The notes beneath the pieces were generated by a model. The model saw only the letters and a program-made list of their open reading frames with translations, ran no database searches and was not told where the DNA came from. Shown here one piece after another: positions 29,747 through 37,983 of a stretch of DNA of 42,570 nt (the first letter of the stretch is position 1; each line of letters begins with the position of its first letter). A program made the position numbers and the translations under genes. Location: the NCBI GenBank assembly GCA_964585245.1, contig CAZPCV010000005.1:1-42570 (forward strand), read 5' to 3'. This DNA is from CAZEDL01 sp964585245 (GTDB taxonomy: Bacteria; Patescibacteriota; Patescibacteriia; Magasanikbacterales; GWA2-37-8).

Positions 29747-30680
29747 TGATTTGTACTTCCGCCTCCAAATTAACCCCAAAGGTAGTATACGCCCGCCTTT
29801 GAACTTCTTCAACTACCGCCAAAATGTCCGCCTGAGTAGCGCCGCCGGTATTCACTAAAAAATTGCCATGTTCTTTTGATACCATCGCCCCACCAACTGC
29901 ATAGCCTTTCAGGCCATTTTGTTCGCTAATCCAGCCGGCCGGGACTTGTTGTTTTAGTTTGAAACTATCCGGCAACGAATCGAGGCCTTTCACCCAGGCT
30001 GAAAACGGAATATTTTTGAAAAAGCTGCCAGCAGATGGTAACGCCGGATAGTGGCCGTTACGCTGCTTGATGTACCCTTGTATTTTTTTCATTAGTTCAA
30101 TTTTGTCGCCATGGCTGGTGTTATACCAAGCGCGAATAACGACATCCTGAGTATGTTTAAAGATACTATCGCGATACCCAAAGCCGCATTCAGCGGCCGC
30201 TAGCTCGATGACTTCGCCGTCACGCCAGACTTCTACTTTTTCGAGTGAATGCGCGGTGTCAGAATCCATCGCCCCGGCATTGCCGCGCACCGCCCCACCG
30301 ACTGTACCGGGTACTCCCGCCGCCCATTCGAGGCCGCTTAAGCCGTGCTGGACAGCAGTCGTTACCAATAAAGCAAGCGGCATACCGGCGACCGCTTCGA
30401 TCCTGCCATCACTAAGGACTAAAGGCTTAGAACTAGGCATTTTTATCACCACCCCTTCCCAGGCTTCGTCTTGCCACAACAGATTAGATCCCCCACCTAA
30501 TAAAAAATAAGGAACCCCCTCGCCGGACAAAAAATTAAGCAAGGTTGATAATTTAGTACTATCCGCTAGCTCAAGCAAAAATTGCACCGAGCCTCCGATA
30601 TGAAGGGTAGTATATTTAGCCATAACGGCATTCGTACGCACCCGGCCAAATTCTTGTAATTTTTTATAAAGAATATCCAT
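29736..30680 (-). CDS. murB: UDP-N-acetylenolpyruvoylglucosamine reductase
   Basis: 314 aa FAD enzyme that makes UDP-MurNAc. The N-terminus KYTTLHIGG (22-30) and FLLGGGSNLLWQD are FAD-binding. GLEWAAGVPGTVGGAVRGNAG and GYRDSIFK follow. The catalytic serine lies in PSAGSFFKN, and the terminal glutamate in NLEAEVQI. The length and lack of the type I insert fit type II MurB. It is divergent from the ATP-grasp gene with a 58-bp shared promoter region containing TTGACA on the minus strand. Confidence 0.93.
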   Translation of the reverse strand: MDILYKKLQEFGRVRTNAVMAKYTTLHIGGSVQFLLELADSTKLSTLLNFLSGEGVPYFLLGGGSNLLWQDEAWEGVVIKMPSSKPLVLSDGRIEAVAGMPLALLVTTAVQHGLSGLEWAAGVPGTVGGAVRGNAGAMDSDTAHSLEKVEVWRDGEVIELAAAECGFGYRDSIFKHTQDVVIRAWYNTSHGDKIELMKKIQGYIKQRNGHYPALPSAGSFFKNIPFSAWVKGLDSLPDSFKLKQQVPAGWISEQNGLKGYAVGGAMVSKEHGNFLVNTGGATQADILAVVEEVQRRAYTTFGVNLEAEVQIIKT

Positions 30681-30701
30681 ATACCTTTATGATGGCACTC
30701 A

Positions 30702-30730
30702 TTGTCAAAAACCTTTCTTTTTAGTATACT
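30702..30730 (+). promoter_or_regulatory. Promoter giving a leaderless mRNA
   Basis: -35 TTGTCA (30702-30707), 17-base spacer, -10 TATACT (30725-30730). The expected transcription start is within two or three bases of the ATG at 30739. Confidence 0.75.
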
Positions 30731-30738
30731 ATCCACCT

Positions 30739-31977
30739 ATGAAACCTCTTAATCTAGCGCTAAAAAGGCAACCCATTGTCTACATAACCCGCGACTTAGA
30801 ACGGGCGCTGGGGGCTTCAAAAACAACTAATAATTACTTCATCATAACAAATACCACACCCTTTGCAAAGGAAACGGCCCGCACCAATCCAAACATTCTT
30901 TTGGTTAAATCCAATAAAATGTTAGATACCCGCGAATTGTTGGAACAACCCAAAACTAAGCAGCTATGTAAAAAGCTCAAAAACCCGTCCTTGCTGGTAT
31001 TTAAAAACACCCCAACGATTGAACGCTATTGCCGGGAGCAAGGTTTAAAATTACTTAATCCATCTGCTGCTTTAGCCAACACAATCGAAGAAAAAATCAG
31101 CCAAATCGACTGGCTCCGAGAATTGAAAAAGTATTTACCTCCCCACCAGGTGGTTATTTGTAAAAATACGACCTTTTCTGGCGCCCCTTTTATTCTGCAA
31201 TTCAATCGGGCCCATACGGGCAGCGGCACCATGCTGATTGAGAGCCACGAGCAGCTCAAAAAAATTCAAACTCAATTTCCCGATCGGCCGGTAAAAATCA
31301 GCAAATTTATCGCCGGTCCGTTATTTACCAACAATAATGTAGTCTGGGGCAAACAAATATTAATTGGCAATATTAATTACCAGATCACCGGTCTCCCCCC
31401 GTTTACAGAGCGTCCGTTCGCTACTATCGGCAACGACTGGCATCTGCCTCACACACTGTTGACCGCAAAACAAATAAAAGCCTACCATACCCTAGCTACG
31501 GCAATCGGCAAAAAAATGGCCAAGAGCGGCTGGAAGGGGTTATTCGGGATTGATACCGTGCTTGATGAAAAAACCGGCAAACTATATCTGCTAGAGATTA
31601 ACGCCCGCCAGCCCGCCAGCACTACATACGAATCAACATTACAAACAAAGTCACAAGTGACAAAAAACAGGGAACAATTTTGTACGACATTTGAAGCGCA
31701 TTTAGCGGCGCTATCAAACATACCATATAGTAACGATAAACTTATTCCGATTAAAAATGGAGCGCAAATTATTCAGAAACGAATTCTGAATAAAAAATTA
31801 CCCATTAAAAAAATAGAAAAAAAATTGCTTGCCAGAAAGATTACAATAATTCCATACATTAACACCGAACCAGAATCAGATTGGCTCAGAATTCAAAGCC
31901 CAAAGAGCATCATGAAAAAACACACTCAATTGAATGAGCAGGGAGAAAATATTAAAGCACTACTTGCCCACCCTTAA
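30739..31977 (+). CDS. ATP-grasp domain protein
   Basis: 412 aa. The central part (about 95-300) has an ATP-grasp layout: lid-like APFILQFNRAHTGSGTMLI (about 150-168), VKISKFIAGPLFTNN, GLFGIDTVLDEKTGKLYLLEINARQPAST (about 270-298) with the Mg-binding Asp and Glu-x-Asn. It should ligate a carboxylate to an amine or thiol using ATP; the substrate is unknown. The C-terminal 100 residues form a lysine-rich domain. Upstream is divergent murB; downstream are an NlpC/P60-like gene and mraY, so a cell-wall or peptide substrate is possible. Confidence 0.75.
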   Translation: MKPLNLALKRQPIVYITRDLERALGASKTTNNYFIITNTTPFAKETARTNPNILLVKSNKMLDTRELLEQPKTKQLCKKLKNPSLLVFKNTPTIERYCREQGLKLLNPSAALANTIEEKISQIDWLRELKKYLPPHQVVICKNTTFSGAPFILQFNRAHTGSGTMLIESHEQLKKIQTQFPDRPVKISKFIAGPLFTNNNVVWGKQILIGNINYQITGLPPFTERPFATIGNDWHLPHTLLTAKQIKAYHTLATAIGKKMAKSGWKGLFGIDTVLDEKTGKLYLLEINARQPASTTYESTLQTKSQVTKNREQFCTTFEAHLAALSNIPYSNDKLIPIKNGAQIIQKRILNKKLPIKKIEKKLLARKITIIPYINTEPESDWLRIQSPKSIMKKHTQLNEQGENIKALLAHP

Positions 31978-32012
31978 ATTCATTAACCCCTCCTTCCTAC
32001 TTCTTTACCCTA

Positions 32013-32840
32013 ATGGATCCTATGCTATCGCCGAGTGCCGAACAATGTATCAATGATTATCTGAACCTGCCTTTTAATGGCATGGCTGGCGTTCGTTGTC
32101 CGTATTTTAATAATGCAAAATACGGTAAACGCGCAGAGCTGCGCGCACTCATTGGTAAAGGATCGCCCCAGGAAATTGTGGATGAAGCGAAAATAATTTC
32201 ACTGCAATATCACACCGGCTTGTTTGATAAAAACGGCCAATGCTGCCTGCATAATGAACACACCGGTCAAAAAACCACTGCCGAGGATATACGAAAATTT
32301 TTAATCGATCGACACCTGGGTATTGAATGCTCCGGATTCGTCACGCATGTCTTAAGCTGCCATTTTCGTGACACAAAAAAGGTTATTCTGACCAAAAAAT
32401 TAAAAATTTGTGCCCGCCAAAAACTGCTGCGCCGACTGATCTGCCGCTTGCGCCCCGTCGAAAATATCGGGGTTACCACCTATGCGGATGACGCCAATAC
32501 GAGTATCATACAAAGTGAAAAAACTGTTCCAAACTTTGGTCTCGTTCAAGCCGGAGACGTACTCGTTCTCTTGGGCGCTGGAATACGCCATACCTATAAT
32601 CATATTATATTAATTACAGAGGCGAGCCCAGACATATTGCACTACGCCCATGCCAGAGCATGGAAGAGCGAAGGAATATACGGACACGGCGTAGCCCGGG
32701 GCACCATTACCATTACTGAGCCTAATAAAAACATATTGGCGCAGCGCTGGGAGGAGTGCGGCAAAACGAATAGTGAAAACGAAACATATATCGAAGCCCG
32801 CGAAGCGAAAACCTGGGAAATTAGACGACTTACCCTATGA
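32013..32840 (+). CDS. NlpC/P60-like cysteine peptidase/amidase
   Basis: 275 aa. GIECSGFVTHVLS (103-115) has the nucleophile context of NlpC/P60 enzymes (Cys106). AGDVLVLLGAG (180-190), then RHTYNHIILITEAS with His197, and LHYAHARAW (209-217) give the remaining expected histidines. Such enzymes cut peptide bonds in murein peptides. There is no signal peptide, which is unusual for a wall hydrolase and suggests a cytosolic substrate or non-classical export. The stop overlaps mraY by four bases, so the two are co-translated. An insert rich in Lys/Arg/Cys (120-148) lies between the catalytic blocks. Confidence 0.6.
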   Translation: MDPMLSPSAEQCINDYLNLPFNGMAGVRCPYFNNAKYGKRAELRALIGKGSPQEIVDEAKIISLQYHTGLFDKNGQCCLHNEHTGQKTTAEDIRKFLIDRHLGIECSGFVTHVLSCHFRDTKKVILTKKLKICARQKLLRRLICRLRPVENIGVTTYADDANTSIIQSEKTVPNFGLVQAGDVLVLLGAGIRHTYNHIILITEASPDILHYAHARAWKSEGIYGHGVARGTITITEPNKNILAQRWEECGKTNSENETYIEAREAKTWEIRRLTL

Positions 32841-33958
32841 ACCTCTCCGTTACTCTACTTGAGCAATCATTACTTTTTTTAATCGGCGCGGCCGTTGGCT
32901 CCGCGTTATTCGCGCCACTGGTCACTAAATTTTTATACCACTTCAATATTACCCGGCGCGGTGAACATGATTTTACCTTACGCGGCGAGCGAGCCTACAA
33001 AGCCGGTACCCCGACGATGGGCGGAATTATCGTCATTATTACCGTTATTGTAATTACAATAGTATTTAATTGGGAGCGAAAATATACCTACGTACCGATC
33101 GGTGCGATGGCGATTGCCGCCCTCTTGGGAGCGGCTGATGATTTGCTCAATATTTTTGGTGCTACCCGACGTATTCGCCACCTGCGCCACACCCTCACAC
33201 TCATGCGGGTACACAAACACTGGTATCACCGAGCCTGGCACGCCCTCAGCCTGCCCTGGGCCGCTTTTCGCCATACGGTGCAGATGCTGGGCTCCAAGAA
33301 TCCGGGCCGTGGTTTACAAGTGCATGAAAAATTAGTATTGCAGTTTATCGCCGGAGCGGTCACTGCCTGGTGGGTATACTTTAAATTAGGCGAAAGCTGG
33401 CATAGTCTATGGGTTCCCTTCGTCGGTAATTGGGCGGCAGGATGGCTGGTAGTACCGATTATCATTTTCTTTGTCATGTTTACAGCCAACGCCGTGAATA
33501 TCGCCGACGGACTTGATGGCCTGGCCGGAGGGTCTCTCATCATTGCGTTTCTCGCGCTCACTATATTAAGCTGGGTAGAAGACCGCACCGCTTTTACCCC
33601 CCTTAACGCCACGGTTGTCGGCGCGCTACTTACCTACACCTATTTTAATATCAAACCAGCCCGTTTTCAGATGGGCGATGTGGGTTCGCTAGGCCTGGGG
33701 ACGTTACTCGCTATTAACGCTATTGCCATCAATCGTCTATTCCTGATTCCCCTGCTGGGTTTTATTTTTTATGTAGAAATCGGCTCGGTACTTATCCAGG
33801 TTTTTTATCGCCGTCTCCTTGGCAAGCGTTTTTTCCGCATGGCACCCCTGCATCATCATTTTGAATTTATGGGCTGGAGTGAAGAAAAAATCGTGATGCG
33901 ATTTTGGATTATTCAGGCGTTCATGGCGATAGTCGCGATTTGGGTGTCGCTACAATAA
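32837..33958 (+). CDS. mraY: Phospho-N-acetylmuramoyl-pentapeptide transferase
   Basis: 373 aa integral membrane enzyme forming lipid I. Motifs: KAGTPTMGGIIVI near 55-67, GAADDLLNIF (98-107), NAVNIADGLDGLAGG (about 215-229), QMGDVGSLGLG and HHHFEFMGWSEEKIVMRFWI near the end. About ten helices. The loop between residues 108 and 165 is longer and more basic (RVHKHWYHRAWHAL) than in typical MraY. It is translated together with the NlpC/P60-like protein. Confidence 0.93.
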   Translation: MNLSVTLLEQSLLFLIGAAVGSALFAPLVTKFLYHFNITRRGEHDFTLRGERAYKAGTPTMGGIIVIITVIVITIVFNWERKYTYVPIGAMAIAALLGAADDLLNIFGATRRIRHLRHTLTLMRVHKHWYHRAWHALSLPWAAFRHTVQMLGSKNPGRGLQVHEKLVLQFIAGAVTAWWVYFKLGESWHSLWVPFVGNWAAGWLVVPIIIFFVMFTANAVNIADGLDGLAGGSLIIAFLALTILSWVEDRTAFTPLNATVVGALLTYTYFNIKPARFQMGDVGSLGLGTLLAINAIAINRLFLIPLLGFIFYVEIGSVLIQVFYRRLLGKRFFRMAPLHHHFEFMGWSEEKIVMRFWIIQAFMAIVAIWVSLQ

Positions 33959-34033
33959 CACCATCAAACTGTTATATTACTACATTGTTTACCGGTTAAC
34001 TCACTAACAATTTAGTCATATAGCAATTTAGCA

Positions 34034-34741
34034 ATGAACCAATACCTAAAGTGGAACGAAAAAATTATTTCCGACTTTTCCGACGCCTCAATTAGCCAGC
34101 TTTATAATGAAGGTTATCTTTTTGGCCGGGTAGAAAAGGGTGAAATGTATCAAACCCGGAGCCTGCGCATTAACTTGTCCGCCTTTAAACTATCGAGCGA
34201 AAACCGTCGTATACTCAAAAAAACAGAGGTGGTGAAGCTGGATAGTGAGACACTCCCCTATACGAAGTATCACTGGTCTATTGGCAAACTGGCCAAAGAT
34301 TTTTATGAGACCAAATTCGGTGCCGGTACCTTTAGCGCCAATAAAATCAAGGAATTGATTACCGAACCAGAGAAAAGTAATTTCAACAAACTGCTTATAT
34401 ATTCGTTGGAAGATGAAGCGATGGGTTATTGCATTTCCCTTGAAAACAAAAAACTGATTCACTACTGCTACCCATTCTATATTCTAACTTCTAAATCCCC
34501 CATCCCAAACCTCGGCCTCGGCATGATGCTAAAAGCTATTGTCTACGCCAAAGAGCAGGGCAAACAGTATATATATCTTGGCTCGGCTTCGCGACCAACC
34601 GATACCTATAAATTACAGTTTGAGGGACTAGAATGGTTTGATGGGAAAAAGTGGAATAGCGATTTAGATGAATTAAAAAAAATACTTATTCAACAGAATA
34701 AAAAAAATTCCTTGGGGGGCTTGGGGGAGCCCACTGTTTGA
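34034..34741 (+). CDS. ATE1/GNAT-like aminoacyl- or acyltransferase
   Basis: 235 aa. A GNAT-like core resembles the C-terminal domain of arginyl-tRNA-protein transferases: YTKYHWSIGKLAKDFYETKFG (about 76-96), AMGYCISLENKKLIHYCYPF, the acyl-binding segment NLGLGMMLKAIVYAKEQGKQYIYLG, and DTYKLQFEGLEWFDGKKW. The N-terminal cysteine motif of true ATE enzymes is absent. It might move an amino acid or acyl group onto a protein or wall peptide. It is followed by a terminator and stands between mraY and the mpl-like ligase. Confidence 0.6.
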   Translation: MNQYLKWNEKIISDFSDASISQLYNEGYLFGRVEKGEMYQTRSLRINLSAFKLSSENRRILKKTEVVKLDSETLPYTKYHWSIGKLAKDFYETKFGAGTFSANKIKELITEPEKSNFNKLLIYSLEDEAMGYCISLENKKLIHYCYPFYILTSKSPIPNLGLGMMLKAIVYAKEQGKQYIYLGSASRPTDTYKLQFEGLEWFDGKKWNSDLDELKKILIQQNKKNSLGGLGEPTV

Positions 34742-34757
34742 GGAGCGAAGCGACGAG

Positions 34758-34790
34758 TTTGGGCGCCGCCCAAAACTTTTTGTTTCTTTT
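34758..34790 (+). terminator. Terminator after the ATE/GNAT-like gene
   Basis: TTTGGGC-GCC-GCCCAAA stem followed by ACTTTTTGTTTCTTTTT. A second weak CTTTTT/AAAAAG hairpin follows. Confidence 0.75.
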
Positions 34791-34841
34791 TAGTTATAAA
34801 AAGAAAGGAAAGAAAGATTACGTAAAAAACACCAATAGATT

Positions 34842-36248
34842 ATGCAAAACAAACAACGCCATTTTCATTTCATCGGCATCTGTGGCGTGGCCATGAGCGC
34901 ACTGGCCATGGCCTTCAAGCGCCAAGGCTATAAAATTACGGGCAGCGATGTCGGATTTTATCCGCCGATTTCTACGTTTCTAGAAGCGAGCGATATTGAA
35001 TTTTATCCCGGCTGGCATCCGGAAAAGATGGGTACCCCGGATCTGGTAGTGGTCGGTAATGTCGCCAGCTCCACTAATCCCGAATGGCTGTATGTGCAGG
35101 CACAACAATTGCCGTATTGTTCGTACCCAGAACTAGTTCGTGATTATTTTATCCAAAAAAATTCCATTGTCGCTGCCGGAACTTTTGGCAAGACCACCTC
35201 CACTGCCCTACTAGCCTGGATAGTATCAGAAGCGGGATTAAACCCTAATTATATGTTTGGCGGGCTATGCCCCGCTAACTTCCCATCCGCCGCTTTATCT
35301 CCCAGTGATTGGAGTGTGGTAGAGGGTGATGAATACAAAACATCTCGCTCAGATACGGGCCCAAAATTTGCTTACTATTCCCCCACCCACGCCTTGCTTA
35401 CTTCAATCGTGTGGGATCATGCCGATGTCTACCCCACCGAAAAATTATACGTTGCCGCATTTCAAAAATTAGTTGATTCATTACCGGCTAACGGAGTATT
35501 AGTTATCTCGGAAAAAGCACTGCCCCTCATCGCTCTCCCCCCAGAAAAAAAACTAACAGTCATCAGTTACGGCCGAGAAAGAAAGAACGCCTACCGCTAC
35601 GCGAACATTTCTTCCAACCAAGACGGGCTATCATTCGAAATACGACACGCCGACCTCGTCTATCAGGCAGAAACTAAACTACTAGGTGATTATATGGCGG
35701 ATAATATTACTGGCTGTTTTGCACTCGCCGAGCAAATCGGTTTAGCACCAGATGTAATCCTAAAAGGTATCGCCAGTTTCCCCGGCATTCGCCGCCGCCT
35801 GGAAAAACGATATAGCGCAGATATAACAATCTTCGACGATATTGCCCATTCGCCGAGCAAAGCCACCGGTGTTTTGGAATCACTGAAAAAAATTTACGAC
35901 ACGCACCTCACCGCCGTATTTGAACCTAATACCGGCAATCGCCAGAGCGAGGCTGCCCCCTGGTATGACCACGCTTTTGCTGCTGCTGATACCGTGATTA
36001 TTCCTCGCCTAACCAAAATTAAAAAAAACCTACTTGTCGAACACCAGCCGTTTGAAGGCCCAGAGCTGGCGGCTATTATTGGACGTACCCATCCGAACGT
36101 TCGTTATATCGAAGATGATAGCGAGGTAATAACGTATCTAAAAGAAAAAACCCCGCCGGGAGGCGTGGTGGTTTTCTTGGGGAGTCATGGCTTCAGAGGG
36201 ATGATTGAACAGCTTATAAGCAGAATAGGTTCTAAGCAGAGTAAGTAG
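34842..36248 (+). CDS. mpl: Mur ligase, Mpl type (UDP-MurNAc:tripeptide ligase) or MurC-like
   Basis: 468 aa. FHFIGICGVAMSALAMAFKR (8-27) and GSDVGFYPPIS form the UDP-binding domain. The P-loop is GTFGKTT (113-119) with Phe where His is usual. VVEGDEYKTSRSDTGPKF matches the Mpl-specific block (GDEYDTAFFDKRSKF in relatives), and FDDIAHSPSKATGVLES replaces the DFAHHP motif. Mpl reattaches recycled murein tripeptide to UDP-MurNAc. If no separate MurC exists, this may be the MurC-role enzyme; the sequence favours Mpl. Its last codons are formed by a dispersed repeat. Confidence 0.8.
   Translation: MQNKQRHFHFIGICGVAMSALAMAFKRQGYKITGSDVGFYPPISTFLEASDIEFYPGWHPEKMGTPDLVVVGNVASSTNPEWLYVQAQQLPYCSYPELVRDYFIQKNSIVAAGTFGKTTSTALLAWIVSEAGLNPNYMFGGLCPANFPSAALSPSDWSVVEGDEYKTSRSDTGPKFAYYSPTHALLTSIVWDHADVYPTEKLYVAAFQKLVDSLPANGVLVISEKALPLIALPPEKKLTVISYGRERKNAYRYANISSNQDGLSFEIRHADLVYQAETKLLGDYMADNITGCFALAEQIGLAPDVILKGIASFPGIRRRLEKRYSADITIFDDIAHSPSKATGVLESLKKIYDTHLTAVFEPNTGNRQSEAAPWYDHAFAAADTVIIPRLTKIKKNLLVEHQPFEGPELAAIIGRTHPNVRYIEDDSEVITYLKEKTPPGGVVVFLGSHGFRGMIEQLISRIGSKQSK
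36232..36248 (-). repeat. Dispersed repeat, inverted copy left of the S23 gene
   Basis: Minus strand reads CTACTTACTCTGCTTAG. With 36626-36642 it forms inverted arms (16 of 17 bases) around the four-helix-bundle gene. It also encodes the end of the mpl gene. Confidence 0.7.
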
Positions 36249-36249
36249 T

Positions 36250-36624
36250 ATGAGTGTAATTCACGTTTTTACAGAATTAAATGTCTGGAAAAAATCTCAT
36301 GAAATGGTTTTAGAAATTTATTCTGTTACTAATCATTTTCCTAAATCGGAATTATTTGGATTGGTGAGTCAGACACGAAGGGCAGCAGCCTCAGTACCGG
36401 CTAATATCGTAGAAGGGTTCCGACGCAAAAGTTTACGTGATAGTCTAAACTTTTATAATATTGCTGACGCTTCTTTAGAAGAAACTAAGTATCATTTACT
36501 CCTCGCCAGAGATCTCAATTTTATAACACAACTACAATATGAAAAAATATTATATCTATGTGAAGAAACAGGTAAATTATTAACCCGTTGGATTCAAAGT
36601 CAGAGACGGTATATCACTACTTAA
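36250..36624 (+). CDS. Four-helix-bundle protein (S23 / 23S rRNA intervening-sequence type)
   Basis: 124 aa. FTELNVWKKSHEMVLEIYSV, then FPKSELFGLVSQTRRAAASVPANIVEGF (about 30-57) and SLNFYNIADASLEETKYHL, match the S23/IVP four-helix-bundle family, which is often encoded in rRNA intervening sequences or stand-alone. The molecular role is not settled in general. Here it stands alone, two bases after the mpl stop, flanked by inverted copies of a short repeat, which hints that the unit moved as a cassette. Confidence 0.88.
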   Translation: MSVIHVFTELNVWKKSHEMVLEIYSVTNHFPKSELFGLVSQTRRAAASVPANIVEGFRRKSLRDSLNFYNIADASLEETKYHLLLARDLNFITQLQYEKILYLCEETGKLLTRWIQSQRRYITT

Positions 36625-36625
36625 T

Positions 36626-36648
36626 CTGCTTACTCTGCTTAGCACTTA
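36626..36648 (+). repeat. Dispersed repeat, copy right of the S23 gene
   Basis: CTGCTTACTCTGCTTAGCAC and following bases; the core CTTACTCTGCTTAG is shared with 36232-36248 (inverted), 37956-37975 and 40154-40173. Confidence 0.75.
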
Positions 36649-36658
36649 CAGCCGTCAA

Positions 36659-36823
36659 CTATTTCCCTTCATCCACTATTTCTACCGCCACTTCTCCATC
36701 GCCAATACTTTGCACCGCTAGCGTAATTCCACAGCTATTGCATTCGATAATATGACCGACTTGAAAATTAGGATAGAGACTTAAATCAACTTCATTTTTG
36801 CACTCTGGACAGGTAAGGTTCAT
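36659..36823 (-). CDS. LysW-like small zinc-ribbon protein
   Basis: 54 aa, starting MNLTCPECKNEVDLSLYPNF at 36823 and ending DEGK. Cys5-Pro-Glu-Cys8 and Cys28-Asn-Ser-Cys31 form a zinc ribbon. The spacing VGHIIECNSCGITLAV strongly resembles LysW, the amino-group carrier protein of LysW-dependent lysine/arginine synthesis. LysW ends in a glutamate that carries the substrate (EDWGE); this protein ends EGK, so carrier function is doubtful. There is no lys or arg gene nearby, but an ATP-grasp enzyme at 30739 and a PLP enzyme at 36979 are within 6 kb. It lies on the opposite strand to its neighbours. Confidence 0.75.
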   Translation of the reverse strand: MNLTCPECKNEVDLSLYPNFQVGHIIECNSCGITLAVQSIGDGEVAVEIVDEGK

Positions 36824-36978
36824 AGAATTATAGTTAAGAAAAGCTGAATAACTATAATCTAAATCGAAGGGTTTTACAAGTCAACAGCCCTTTTTCCCGA
36901 AATTGTTACATAACTAAATTATCAGTAAACTGGCTATTTAGGACTAACAATCTAACACTTTAAATAAGCTTAGTCGTT

Positions 36979-37881
36979 ATGAAAACTCCACAACTCCCCG
37001 TACCGGCACTCGCCACTGTCCTCGGCCTCGATCATGAACTCTGGCTTAAACGCGAAGATCTGCACCATCACGGATCGCACAAAGGCCGAGCAATCCCCCT
37101 TATGATAAGCGAAGCGGTAAAAGCTGGCAGCAAGTCATTTGTTATTTCTTCGTCCGGCAACGCAGCGCGTTCTGCGATTATTGCCATTCAAAATTATAAT
37201 AAAAACAAACCTACCTGTCCACTCAAGCTAACTATTTTTGTTGGAGAAAAAATTGATCCTAAAAAATTAACTAAACTGCAAACAAGTATCACTGATACTA
37301 ATATTAATCTGGTACAATGCGCCACCCCGATTCAAGAAGCTTTCGCGAAAGAAAAAAACGAAGGTGCGCATTTACTGCGTCAATCAATCAATGAAACGGC
37401 CTTGATCGGGTATCGGGACTTGGCCAAAGAGATTAGCAAAATTCCAGACGTAACGGCCATCTTTTTGCCCGCTTCTAGTGGCACTACCGCCCAGGGTATT
37501 TACGAGGGATTCCTTAAATCCGAAATACAGCCAGAGTTGCATATCGCTCAAACCAGCACCTGTCACCCCTTGGTTGACTCGTGGCGACAGGCCGCGGCGC
37601 TGCCACCCTTAGAAACAATTACCGAGATATCACTAGCCGGAGCGATCGTCGATAAAGTGGCTCACCGCCGTGAAAAAATCGTGGAAGCACTGCAAAAAAG
37701 TGGTGGTGCCGGCTGGATTATCAGTAATACTGAAATTCTCGAAATACAACAGCTGGTCAAGCAAACCCTCAACCTTACTATCTCGCCTACCAGCGCGCTT
37801 AGCATTGCAGCGCTCCGGCAAGCATTAAAAAACCACCGCACATTCAAGGGCGCGGTGGTGTGTCTTATTACTGGGGATTAA
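36979..37881 (+). CDS. Threonine-synthase-like PLP enzyme (fold type II)
   Basis: 300 aa. LWLKREDLHHHGSHKGRA (21-38) carries the presumed PLP lysine Lys35. FVISSSGNAARSAII (54-68) is the substrate/PLP-ring loop, and LPASSGTTAQGIYEGF (about 162-177) the phosphate-binding loop. The pattern matches threonine synthase, cysteate synthase and related beta-replacing or eliminating enzymes, but the protein is shorter than threonine synthase (about 350-400 aa). The exact substrate is unknown. It starts 16 codons into no visible operon; the upstream region contains the LysW-like gene in the other direction. Confidence 0.82.
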   Translation: MKTPQLPVPALATVLGLDHELWLKREDLHHHGSHKGRAIPLMISEAVKAGSKSFVISSSGNAARSAIIAIQNYNKNKPTCPLKLTIFVGEKIDPKKLTKLQTSITDTNINLVQCATPIQEAFAKEKNEGAHLLRQSINETALIGYRDLAKEISKIPDVTAIFLPASSGTTAQGIYEGFLKSEIQPELHIAQTSTCHPLVDSWRQAAALPPLETITEISLAGAIVDKVAHRREKIVEALQKSGGAGWIISNTEILEIQQLVKQTLNLTISPTSALSIAALRQALKNHRTFKGAVVCLITGD

Positions 37882-37955
37882 ACTACTGGTACCACGAAGG
37901 GATTGCCTGTTGAAGCATCGGCGGGAATGACACAGAAAATATTCTCAGCTTATCG

Positions 37956-37975
37956 CTTACTCTGCTTAGTACTTA
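37956..37975 (+). repeat. Dispersed repeat, third copy
   Basis: 20 bp identical to 40154-40173. It lies just after the 3' end of the minus-strand GHL15-like gene; the other copy lies just upstream of that gene. Confidence 0.8.
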
Positions 37976-37983
37976 CTGCTGGT

